From Marivirga salinae (GTDB lineage Bacteria > Bacteroidota > Bacteroidia > Cytophagales > Cyclobacteriaceae), in the NCBI RefSeq assembly GCF_030503855.1, contig NZ_CP129971.1:1743501-1807500 (forward strand): 64,000 nucleotides of DNA, given 5' to 3'. The notes under the pieces were generated by a model, which saw only the letters and a program-made list of their open reading frames with translations, did not search any database and had not been told where the DNA came from. The stretch's first letter is position 1, and each line of letters starts with the position of its first letter. A program made the position numbers and the translations under genes. This document shows positions 53,370-62,243 of the stretch, one piece after another.

Positions 53370-53397
53370 AATGAGAATTTTTACTTCTCATTTTTTG
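53370..53397 (+). terminator. Terminator after the module lipoprotein
   Basis: AATGAGAA (53370-53377), a 7-nt loop and TTCTCATT (53385-53392), followed by TTTTG. The hairpin starts 10 bases after the stop. Confidence 0.75.
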
Positions 53398-53605
53398 TTA
53401 ACAAAATTGAAGAATGGGTTGATCTTAGGGTTAACCTATTTTTTTTGTGTTATCATGATTTGTTGAGGAAAATATATGTCTTAGCTTCGGAAATAGAACT
53501 TTCCACATCATTATAACCTCAAAATATCATTTTTTTATTCGTGTTGCCTGATTAGATTTATGTGATTAAAAAAAGACCCATACAATCTTCCATTAGGGGT
53601 ATGAA

Positions 53606-53648
53606 ATAAGGCTTCGATCAATACCAAAGCCTTATTAGAAAATGATTT
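53606..53648. repeat. Copy 2 of the 43-bp imperfect direct repeat
   Basis: TAAGGCTTCGATCAATACC and AAAGCCTTATTAGAAAATG with GATTTA match 52726-52768 with few substitutions, in the same orientation. Together they bracket about 840 bases that contain only the module lipoprotein. The rest of the 53361-53792 gap has no gene. Confidence 0.7.
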
Positions 53649-53703
53649 AGTAATTGCCTAAAACCCGCAAGCAACTTTAATAGCAGCTGAAAAATCATAG
53701 TGA

Positions 53704-53773
53704 TAGTCATGCCATGACTCAATACTACAATATCTGCAATTAGCTCTAAACCAAAAAAATCATGGCATGACTA
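53704..53773. repeat. 14-bp inverted repeat at the end of the CHAT gene
   Basis: TAGTCATGCCATGA (53704-53717) and TCATGGCATGACTA (53760-53773) are perfect inverted repeats 42 bases apart, 20 bases beyond the CHAT stop. Each arm is itself nearly palindromic. It could be the 3' end structure of the CHAT mRNA or a protein site. Confidence 0.55.
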
Positions 53774-53792
53774 CGGATTTAAGTAATTGTCA

Positions 53793-56700
53793 TCATTCAC
53801 CCACCATAACAAAAGCTCCCCAGTAGAATGGAGATTCATATTTTTCCTTAATGGTTTTTTGAGCGTCATTAAATGCGGTTAATTTATCTTTACCACCTAT
53901 CCAGTTTTGATAGAAAGTAGTCATTAATTCTTGAGTTGCTTCATCATCAACAGACCACAAACTCATAATGATGGCTTCGGCTCCGGCAACTTGGAAAGCT
54001 CTTCTTAAACCGTAAACACCCTCGCCATTTTTTAATTCTCCCAAGCCAGTTTCACAAGCTGAAAGCACTACTAATTCCGTATCGTTTAAATTTAAGTTCA
54101 TTGCCTCAAAGGCGGTTAGGATCCCATCTTGTTGGTTAGTTTCATTAATTCCTGAACTAATAAATGAGTTGGCGCCTGCCATAATCAAACCAGATTTCAG
54201 AAGAGGGTTTTGGCTGTATTTATCTTCTTCTGATTCACTCTTTGTTGATTCATTATCCTCAAGAAAAAAACCATGAGTTGCTATATGAAGAACCTTTGGG
54301 TTCTGGACACTTTTCAATTGCGTTTCATCTGCTTCATTTTCCAGATATGTGTTGGGTTTAGCTGAAGCATTATCACCATAAAGTTCATTGATTTTATTTA
54401 CTTCTTCTTTTGTTCCAGGTAAAGCAGTAACTAAAGAATTACCTCTAATATAGCGTTGTAAATTACCTCTTAACCCTCTATTAAGACTTGCATTTTCTAC
54501 AATTTTTTCGGCAATATCATCCTCTTCATCTTTTGATTCCATTATGCCTTTATTATAGTTAGGGAACCCAAAAAGACTAGGAGCTGAGGCTACCTTTGAT
54601 TTACTATCATTATTAAAAGCAATTAGATCTTTTGTGTTGGTAACTAATTGGATGTTTTGTTCCTCCAACACATATTTTTCAGTATTAGAATTATATAATG
54701 TATTTACACTAATCTGATTATAAATACCGTCAGGTGAAAGGTATATTTTATCATATTGATTCGTTTTTTCTGCTATAGGTTTCCAATAGAATTGATAACT
54801 ATACTGATCTTTTACTTTATATTTAATTGAGTTTCTATAATTTTTGATGTATTTATTTTCCAATTCTAGCCCATTCTCCAATAAAATGAGTTTCGGTTGT
54901 TTGGAATTCTTATCAATTAATAATGCAGCGTAATTAACCTTGTTTTCAAAAATGCCGCTACTATCAGGTTTGAATTTTCCAAACCTAATCATTTCTATAG
55001 CAGCCTCATTTTCTTTTAATTCATTTTGAACATCCTTCCACGTATAATCTTTGGCTACAAAAGCGTCTTCAAAATCTGATGATGCTCTGCTCAATTCTTT
55101 TTCCAATTCCTTCGATGAAGAAATCAAGGAGTCTAATTTTAGATCCTGTTGCGCTATTTCTTCTTCGGACATAGAATAAAGTTGGGCAATGAGTTCTTTT
55201 GTACTTATCCAGCTTTGATATTTATTTTTCAAGTCCTCGTTATCACTATTGAGAATATTTTTGCGCGCTTTTGCGGTGGCATACATAATTAAGCCTTTTG
55301 TCGCCAATTGATAATTGTACATATCACCTAATAAAGAGGGGTCTTTATCCATATAGGCAATAGCAAATGAATTATATTCTTCAAAGGTTGATCTTAAGGT
55401 GTTAGTATAAAAATTCGCTTTTTGCTGCTCACTTAAAGCTGGAAAGTAAGCTTCAATTTGTGCGAAATAATTATCAAAAGTTTCATTGAAATAGCTTTTC
55501 GCTTTTTTAGGATTGTCTTGAAACCAAGTGAGCTCAGCTAATTCTTTGCTGCTTTCTGCATAAAGAGGATGGTTTTTACTTAAATATTTTGCTCTTAATT
55601 CATGAGCTTGGTTAATATGTTTTTCAGCTTTTTTAATTTCATTCATTCTAAAATTAGCAATACCCCATTTAAGCTCATATTTAGAATACTCAGGATTACT
55701 TTTTTCCAAAATTAACTGAGAAGTATTGAAGCTCTTATTCATTAAAGTATAATACTTTTCTAAATCATTACTTTTACCAAGAGCTAATGCTTTTTCCTTT
55801 AAGTGGCGTGTGTATAATTCACTTTTTGTCCCCAAGTTTTGCTCGATGATATTTAGTGATTTGTCAAAATGTTTGAGGGCAGAATCTATTTCACCAATTT
55901 CGACTAGGTTTTGAGCATAATTATTGTGAATACTTGCATTGTGTAAGGTAGATTCTTCTCTAATTAAATCTTCTAGTATATTTAAAGCCTCATCATAAAG
56001 ACCGATTTTCCAATATAAAATAGCTAGGTTGTTATTTGTTTTCTCTTTTAATAATTCATTTCCTGATAATTTAGCAGATATTTCAAGTGCTTGATTATAA
56101 AGTAATTCAGCTTCAGAATATTGGGAGCGGTAATAATAAGGAATAGCTAAGGTTACTAAGGCTTCAGCATATTGTACACTTTCCTTCCCAAAGTTTTTCT
56201 CAATAAATTGTAAATTTTCTTTTAAAATAGCTTCTGATTTAGAATAATAGCCAATATCAAAATAGGCCATTCCTAGTTCTTTATTAACTACATGTTGGTA
56301 TTGTTCTTTTACGTAATCTAATTTTAATAATTTCTCTAGTATCTCCATTGATTTTCTATGATCACCCAAAACACCATAAGTTTTAGCTAATTCAATTTCG
56401 CTTTCCACATAGCCAATACTAGCAGTGCCTACGTTTTTTTTGTATATCTCGGAAGCTTCAGAAAAATTTTGTTTTGCTTTTTGGAAATCATTAATGAATA
56501 GTAAATAATAACCTAAATTGAAATGGATGTCGGCAATCAATACAGGATCTGAGCTAGGTAGCTTTTTACGCAGATTTAATTCTTTCTGCATAACTTCCAA
56601 AGCATTGTCCAAACTATCATAAGCTAAATAAGCATCTCCCAAATAATAAAGTAATTCGGCTGAAAGAGAATCCTTATCTGTATTACTTCTCTGAAGTATT

Positions 56701-56849
56701 TTATCTTGTTGTGATAAAATAAATTTGTATTCTTCAGAATTGAAGGCATTTTCAATTTTATTGTAGAATTCTAAATCACTTTCTTGTGCTTTTAAGCTAA
56801 CTATAGAAGTAATTTGCAAGAGGAGTAATATCAGTAAAAAGTTTTTCAT
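53793..56849 (-). CDS. Exported TPR-CHAT (caspase-like) protein
   Basis: 1018 aa. A signal peptide (NFLLILLLLQITSIVSLKAQ) indicates export from the cytoplasm. Residues about 30-460 hold many tetratricopeptide repeats (for example LSAELLYYLGDAYLAYDSLD, IDSALKHFDKSLNIIEQNLG), then a helical linker, and a C-terminal CHAT peptidase domain (about 720-1018). The catalytic His859 is in VLHIATHGFFLED and Cys932 in VVLSACETGLGE, the caspase/separase-like dyad; both are intact. CHAT proteases are known as effectors in some bacterial defence and signalling systems, but an exported TPR-CHAT has no agreed role. It is divergent from the giant T9SS protein. Confidence 0.9.
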   Translation of the reverse strand: MKNFLLILLLLQITSIVSLKAQESDLEFYNKIENAFNSEEYKFILSQQDKILQRSNTDKDSLSAELLYYLGDAYLAYDSLDNALEVMQKELNLRKKLPSSDPVLIADIHFNLGYYLLFINDFQKAKQNFSEASEIYKKNVGTASIGYVESEIELAKTYGVLGDHRKSMEILEKLLKLDYVKEQYQHVVNKELGMAYFDIGYYSKSEAILKENLQFIEKNFGKESVQYAEALVTLAIPYYYRSQYSEAELLYNQALEISAKLSGNELLKEKTNNNLAILYWKIGLYDEALNILEDLIREESTLHNASIHNNYAQNLVEIGEIDSALKHFDKSLNIIEQNLGTKSELYTRHLKEKALALGKSNDLEKYYTLMNKSFNTSQLILEKSNPEYSKYELKWGIANFRMNEIKKAEKHINQAHELRAKYLSKNHPLYAESSKELAELTWFQDNPKKAKSYFNETFDNYFAQIEAYFPALSEQQKANFYTNTLRSTFEEYNSFAIAYMDKDPSLLGDMYNYQLATKGLIMYATAKARKNILNSDNEDLKNKYQSWISTKELIAQLYSMSEEEIAQQDLKLDSLISSSKELEKELSRASSDFEDAFVAKDYTWKDVQNELKENEAAIEMIRFGKFKPDSSGIFENKVNYAALLIDKNSKQPKLILLENGLELENKYIKNYRNSIKYKVKDQYSYQFYWKPIAEKTNQYDKIYLSPDGIYNQISVNTLYNSNTEKYVLEEQNIQLVTNTKDLIAFNNDSKSKVASAPSLFGFPNYNKGIMESKDEEDDIAEKIVENASLNRGLRGNLQRYIRGNSLVTALPGTKEEVNKINELYGDNASAKPNTYLENEADETQLKSVQNPKVLHIATHGFFLEDNESTKSESEEDKYSQNPLLKSGLIMAGANSFISSGINETNQQDGILTAFEAMNLNLNDTELVVLSACETGLGELKNGEGVYGLRRAFQVAGAEAIIMSLWSVDDEATQELMTTFYQNWIGGKDKLTAFNDAQKTIKEKYESPFYWGAFVMVGE

Positions 56850-57093
56850 GATAAAATAGACATTATTAGGAATATAAAGTTAACACAAAAAAATAGTAAT
56901 AAAAAAGTAAAAGTTTGCACTCATAGAACAACTTTTTAGCTTGTAAAGATAAAATTACCTCTAGATATTTGTCTTTGCGATCTTGTCTTCGCACTGTATA
57001 GATTACATTTAAGTTCTGTTAAAATGTTTGATTTTTGAAAAGCTTATGAAAACATAAGTCAGAATACAGGAACGAAATTTCAATAAATACTAA

Positions 57094-57115
57094 AACGGAA
57101 AGTATTTTTTCCGTT
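57094..57115. promoter_or_regulatory. Inverted repeat AACGGAAA-n6-TTTCCGTT upstream of the T9SS repeat protein
   Basis: A perfect 8-bp inverted repeat (57094-57101 and 57108-57115) with a 6-base spacer lies in the 341-base divergent region (56850-57190) between the CHAT and T9SS genes. Further on, TATCTTTG (57157-57164) matches the -7 consensus; transcription starting near 57170 would exclude the GTG at 57167 as a start and favours ATG 57191. No TTTG -33 is present. Possible operator; the rest of the gap shows no gene. Confidence 0.45.
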
Positions 57116-57190
57116 AAAATATTTCTTATTATAATTATATATTTTAGGATATTTGTTATCTTTGGGGTGTATTTTGAAATTACTCTATTT

Positions 57191-60100
57191 ATGCGAAAAC
57201 TTTTCCTCTCAGTATTTTTTTTACTTACAGTAACCTCAGTAATGGGGCAACTTTCAGTAGGGACTTTAACTAAAACACAAACGACTATTTGTTCTAATGG
57301 CCAAAGTACAATAACCGTTAATTGGTCTGGAGGAACTCCTAATTACACTGTAAATTTTAACGTAATGGATCCAAATAACGTTAGTGCTGTGCTCAGAACT
57401 TTTACGCGGGAAGATGTAAGTGTTACCAGTGCTACTTATGGTTATCAGCCTCAAAATGCTGACATAATAGGTATATCAGGCGATGCTACCATACAGGTAG
57501 AAGTTATTGATGCCGGCAGTGAATCTGTGGTTTTCCCACTAACGACAATATCGGTAACACCGGGCCCAACAGCGGATGCTGGTCCTGACCAAACAATATG
57601 CGAAAGTGGAAGTGTAAATCTGGCAGGTTCTGCATCGAACTACTCAAGTGTGAGTTGGTCCTCGAGCGGAACGGGTACTTTTGATGACGCTTCAAGTCTG
57701 TCTCCCATATATACACCTAGTACAGCTGATGCACAGGATGGTTTTATAATCTTAACCTTAGATGTATTTAGTGATGATGTTAATTGTAGTTCAGAATTTG
57801 CAGACATGTTTTTAACGATTGAGAGTGCACCAAATGCAGGTACATATATTGGTACCGCTGCAGACGTTTGTAATTCAGAAACTGCCTTCGACTTAAATAC
57901 TTTATTAGACGGTAGTCAAGATGTTGGAGGAAGCTGGTCGGATGATGACGGAAGTGGTGCTTTTATTTCTGGTTCTGTTGTTGATTTCATAGAAGTGTTA
58001 GCAGGGACTTATAATTTCACTTATACAGTTGTTGGATCTGGTGCGTGCCCTGATGATGTAGAAACTGTTACAGTGAATGTTTCGGAGGCACCATTTGCAG
58101 GTTTTTATGTTGGAAACCCCGCACCAGTATGTAACTCGGAGACTGCTTTCGACTTAACTACTGGTTTAGACGGTAGCCAGTATTTTGGAGGTACTTGGTC
58201 TGACGACAATGGAAGTGGAGCTATTATTTCTGGGGATTTCGCAGATTTTACTGGTGTTAGCCCCGGAACTTATGACTTCACTTATACCGTTACTGGACCT
58301 GGAGCCTGCCCAGATGATTCAGAAACTGTTTCTATTAATGTTGAAGCTGAACCAAGTGCGGGTACGTATATTGGAGTTGCTGCTGAGATTTGCACTCTTG
58401 ACCCTCCGTTTGATTTGAGTACTTTATTAGATGGCAGTCAAGACGGAGGAGGATTTTGGAATGATATTAGTGGGAGTGAAGCATCAATTTCCGGTGATTT
58501 AGCCGACTTTGGTCCCGTATTACCCGGGACATATGATTTTGAATATGTAGTTACTGGTGCAGGTAGTTGTCCATCTGCCACAGAGGTGGTTACCGTTAAT
58601 TTATCTCCTCCTCCCAATGCGGGAACATATTTAGGTACGCCTGGTGAGGCGTGTACGAATGATTCTGCTTTTGATCTTTCAATTCTTCTTGATGGAACTG
58701 AAGATTTGGGAGGAGCCTGGTCAGATTTAGACGGTAGTGGCGCTTCGATTGCTGGGAATTCAGCTGATTTCAATGGGATAGTTGCAGGTACTTACGACTT
58801 TGTCTACACAGTTGCTGGAGTAGGAAGCTGTGCTGATGCTACTTCTACAGTAACGGTAAATATTTCTGAAGCTCCCACCGTAAGTGTTGATTCAGAAACT
58901 GCAATCTGCGAAGGGGAAACCTTAGATTTGACTGCTGTTAGTCCTTCTTTTACATTGTCAACAGGTGTGCAGTGGACTACTTCAGGTGATGGAAGTTTCA
59001 CTCCCGATGCTAATTCCCTGACACCAACCTATAATCCTGGCCCGATAGACATGAATGCCGGATCAGTTAATTTAACCATCACCACTACAGGAAATGGAAT
59101 CTGCTCAGCATCATCAGCCATAGTAAATGTTAATATAAGCCGTACAAATAATGCAGGCACTTATGTTGGTACAGCTGCAGAAGTCTGTGCTACCGAAACA
59201 GCTTTTGATTTCACTACATTACTTGATGGTAGCCAGGATGCTGGCGGTAGTTGGATAGATAGTGATGGAAGCGGAGCTACAATTTCTGGAGATTTTGGAG
59301 ATTTTAATGGAGTGAACGCTGGAACTTATAATTTTGAGTATTTAGTTTCCGATGGGGTTTGTGCCGATGCGGTATCTTCTGTTGCGGTAGTAGTAAATAA
59401 TATACCTCAAATAACTATAAACACTTCAATTGAATCTTGCGGTGGGGTAGTACTTGATCTGTCCGCGGCAAATCCTGCTTTTTCATCTTTTGAAAGCTTG
59501 CTGTGGAGTAGCAGTGGAGATGGCTCTTTTAATGATAACGCTGTTGCAGAGCCACTTTATACGCCTGGAATTAATGATTTGGTAAACGGATCTGTTACTT
59601 TAACTGTTCAAGCTTCAGCGCTTGGGAGTTGTGTCGATGTTTCTGAAAGCATATTGGTGACTTTTAAAGAAAGTCCTGAAATTACCTTTCCAGCGAACAA
59701 AGTGTTTTACCAGGAAAATGCTGAAATAGATTTGAATCAATTCAGTGATCAAATTCAGATTACTGGAGCAGACACTTATAGTTGGAACATCATCTCAGGC
59801 GAAGGTACTTTTGCAGCAGGAGCTGCTTCTTCTACTCAAGTTTACCCTGTCTATACGCAAAATGAAAGTAGTTTCCCTGCAACTATTGTTTTGCAATTAG
59901 TAGCAACTAATACAACGACTTCGTGTCCTACTTCTAAGAATTTTGAGTTTGTGATTTATGATAACCCTGACTACGAAGCATTGATCGATTTATATAATCT
60001 TAACAATGGTGAATCGTGGAGCGATAACGCAAACTGGTTGAGTGATGGGACAAGCATTGGTGATTGGTCAGGAATTACGGTTGATGGAGATAATAGAGTA

Positions 60101-62119
60101 ATTGGCATCGACTTAACCGCAAATGGTATTGAAGATATCACCCCATTGTTGTCGATGGTAAATAATTTGACGTTGTTTGATATAAGTGGAAATAAGTTGA
60201 GTTTTGAACAACTGCAGCCTTTTAGTGCGGTTCCAGATTTCGTTTTCGGCAATCAGGATTTTGAATATACTATTCCAAATGAAATTTTTGAAAGCTTAGG
60301 TACTGATATTTCGATTACAGTGGAAGCGAATGCTAGTGCGAATACTTTTCAGTGGTTTAAAGATTCTGTACCAATAGAAGGTGAAACAAATCAGACTCTT
60401 AATTTGACAAATGCACAAAGATCAGATGAAGGTTTTTACTATGTTGAAATAAATAATTCAAATTTACCTGATTTGACTTTGGTTTCAACTATCACTGAAG
60501 TAAAAATATCTTCTTTAGAAAGGGATGTAATTGCACTTAGAGAATTTTATGATTCAACTAATGGAGATGGGTGGAGCACTATTGTTTGGGATACTACATC
60601 TGACAACCCAACTGAATGGTCTGCAAACGATCAAGATATAATTGTAGAAGATAATAGAGTAGTTGAAATTAATTTACCAGAGAATAATTTGACTGGTTCA
60701 GTTCCAAATGCTTTAAATGAAGTTAGAGGTTTACGGACTATCAATTTTGCTAATAATGCTATTGAAGACTTAGCTGATTTGACTGCTTTACCAAATTTAA
60801 CTCAATTAGATTTAAGCGGAAATGCTTTAGGATATGATGATTTAGAACGGAATATTTCAGTTGAAGGATTTGAATTTAATAGTCAAGCAAATTTTGGAAG
60901 TGAACCAGATCGAAAAATCCCCCAAGGTTATGATTTTACTTTGAGCTATGAAGTCGATGGTTCAGCAAATGTTTATGAATGGTATAGAAATGATGAATTA
61001 ATCAGCACTGAAGATGCAAGTAAAATCACTATTGAATCTATTACTTTTGGAAATATGGGAGAGTACAGATTGGAAGTGAAAAATACAGTCGTCAATGCGG
61101 TGAACTCGGAATTTACTTTAAATTCAAATCCAGTAAGCATTATTGCAACTTCAGTAATTTCTGGTAATGTGCAAGATGCTAATGAATTTGCTACAGAAAG
61201 TGGGCGAATTTACCCGTTTAGTGTTTCAACTGATGGTTCTTATGATAGTGTAAGACTTGAGAATGGAAATTACTATATGAATATTCAAGCCAACGGTTTT
61301 TTTGAAATAGCGAATATTGAATTGGGTGATTATGTAATTTTTGTCAACAATGACGAAAATAGTTATCCTGAGTTATTGAATACCTATTATCCAAATACCA
61401 TTGACTGGGAATTGGCGGAAATTGTTAGCTTAAGATCAGATATTAATGATTTATTGATAACAATGGAAGGAGAACCCCAAGAGCTAACAGGAACTTCGGT
61501 ATTAAGTGGTTATTTGGAGGAAGAATATGAAGAGGGAGAAAGAAAGTTACCTAGAAGAAAGGTGAGTGGTGCTGGTGTAAGTGTAAGAACATTGTCTGGT
61601 TCAAGTCGTGAAATCTCCTTTAGATCAATTTTACAAAATAATGAGTTAGTGGCTTATCTGGAAACTGATGAAAATGGTGAATTTGAAATACCTAATCTTC
61701 CAGCAGGACGGTATTCAATTAAATTTGATATTCCGGGGGTTCCAATGAATCAACAATCTGAAATTAACTTTGATTTTACGGGTGAAGATCAAGAGGCTCT
61801 TGAAATAGCAGCTGTTTCCGATAATGGCCAGATTACTGTATCAAAAGTAAAATATACTGCTAATAAATCAGAATTGTTAAAGAATATTACGGTCTATCCC
61901 AACCCTTCTGATGGGAGATTTAAAATAGCTGGAACTGAAGCTATTTCAAATATTAAACTCATTAGTTCAGAAGGAAGATTGATTGAAGAAATTACAGATT
62001 TCAATTCTATTTCTAATGAAGTAGAATTAGACATTAGTAATTATCCTGATGGCATGTACTTCATGCAAATCATTTGGAATGATGGATTACAAAGCATGAA
62101 TAAGTTAATCAAAGAATAA
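57191..62119 (+). CDS. Giant T9SS-sorted repeat protein
   Basis: 1642-aa secreted protein (5 kb). Signal peptide: LFLSVFFLLTVTSVMGQ. It then has PKD-like units of about 91 residues (B; consensus D..ICEG....W.SSG.GTF....Y.P) and 87-residue units (A; NAGTYIGTAADVC...LDGSQD.GG.WSD..GSG) in the order B-A-A-A-A-B-A-B. Two copies of a leucine-rich plus immunoglobulin-like pair follow (LIDLYNLNNGESWSDNANWL... and LREFYDSTNGDGW...). A GAGVSVR module, shared with the lipoprotein at 52911, precedes the C-terminal sorting domain (ITVYPNPSDGRFKI to MYFMQIIWN...LIKE). It is probably a surface adhesin or matrix protein. Confidence 0.85.
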   Translation: MRKLFLSVFFLLTVTSVMGQLSVGTLTKTQTTICSNGQSTITVNWSGGTPNYTVNFNVMDPNNVSAVLRTFTREDVSVTSATYGYQPQNADIIGISGDATIQVEVIDAGSESVVFPLTTISVTPGPTADAGPDQTICESGSVNLAGSASNYSSVSWSSSGTGTFDDASSLSPIYTPSTADAQDGFIILTLDVFSDDVNCSSEFADMFLTIESAPNAGTYIGTAADVCNSETAFDLNTLLDGSQDVGGSWSDDDGSGAFISGSVVDFIEVLAGTYNFTYTVVGSGACPDDVETVTVNVSEAPFAGFYVGNPAPVCNSETAFDLTTGLDGSQYFGGTWSDDNGSGAIISGDFADFTGVSPGTYDFTYTVTGPGACPDDSETVSINVEAEPSAGTYIGVAAEICTLDPPFDLSTLLDGSQDGGGFWNDISGSEASISGDLADFGPVLPGTYDFEYVVTGAGSCPSATEVVTVNLSPPPNAGTYLGTPGEACTNDSAFDLSILLDGTEDLGGAWSDLDGSGASIAGNSADFNGIVAGTYDFVYTVAGVGSCADATSTVTVNISEAPTVSVDSETAICEGETLDLTAVSPSFTLSTGVQWTTSGDGSFTPDANSLTPTYNPGPIDMNAGSVNLTITTTGNGICSASSAIVNVNISRTNNAGTYVGTAAEVCATETAFDFTTLLDGSQDAGGSWIDSDGSGATISGDFGDFNGVNAGTYNFEYLVSDGVCADAVSSVAVVVNNIPQITINTSIESCGGVVLDLSAANPAFSSFESLLWSSSGDGSFNDNAVAEPLYTPGINDLVNGSVTLTVQASALGSCVDVSESILVTFKESPEITFPANKVFYQENAEIDLNQFSDQIQITGADTYSWNIISGEGTFAAGAASSTQVYPVYTQNESSFPATIVLQLVATNTTTSCPTSKNFEFVIYDNPDYEALIDLYNLNNGESWSDNANWLSDGTSIGDWSGITVDGDNRVIGIDLTANGIEDITPLLSMVNNLTLFDISGNKLSFEQLQPFSAVPDFVFGNQDFEYTIPNEIFESLGTDISITVEANASANTFQWFKDSVPIEGETNQTLNLTNAQRSDEGFYYVEINNSNLPDLTLVSTITEVKISSLERDVIALREFYDSTNGDGWSTIVWDTTSDNPTEWSANDQDIIVEDNRVVEINLPENNLTGSVPNALNEVRGLRTINFANNAIEDLADLTALPNLTQLDLSGNALGYDDLERNISVEGFEFNSQANFGSEPDRKIPQGYDFTLSYEVDGSANVYEWYRNDELISTEDASKITIESITFGNMGEYRLEVKNTVVNAVNSEFTLNSNPVSIIATSVISGNVQDANEFATESGRIYPFSVSTDGSYDSVRLENGNYYMNIQANGFFEIANIELGDYVIFVNNDENSYPELLNTYYPNTIDWELAEIVSLRSDINDLLITMEGEPQELTGTSVLSGYLEEEYEEGERKLPRRKVSGAGVSVRTLSGSSREISFRSILQNNELVAYLETDENGEFEIPNLPAGRYSIKFDIPGVPMNQQSEINFDFTGEDQEALEIAAVSDNGQITVSKVKYTANKSELLKNITVYPNPSDGRFKIAGTEAISNIKLISSEGRLIEEITDFNSISNEVELDISNYPDGMYFMQIIWNDGLQSMNKLIKE
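57833..59404 (+). repeat. Tandem 261-nt (87-aa) coding repeats inside the T9SS protein
   Basis: Four A units start exactly 261 bases apart at 57833, 58094, 58355 and 58616, and a fifth starts at 59150 after one B unit. All share NAGTY-like starts, VC, (F)DL, LDGSQD, GG.WSD, GTYDF.Y.V and CPD/CAD with V.VN. The nucleotide sequence has diverged (synonymous and amino-acid changes), so the array is old but its length has been kept without any indel in the first four units. Confidence 0.88.
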
Positions 62120-62144
62120 TTAATATATAAATAACTTTATTGAC

Positions 62145-62180
62145 ATGGGCTGTCCGTAATTGGTCAGCCTATTTTATTTT
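62145..62180 (+). terminator. Terminator after the T9SS repeat protein
   Basis: ATGGGCTGTCC and GGTCAGCCTAT (about 62145-62172) form an imperfect stem with a GTAATT loop, followed by TTTATTTT. Confidence 0.65.
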
Positions 62181-62243
62181 CAGTTTCATTCAATATTTCA
62201 ACAGTTGTGGTAGTTATATTGCTAAAGAAATCAGGAATCTAAT

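Noticed and set aside
57833..58876. Regular 261-nt repeats resembling a CRISPR or satellite array
   Set aside because: They are in frame inside one coding sequence and encode similar domains; there are no short identical repeats with unique spacers.
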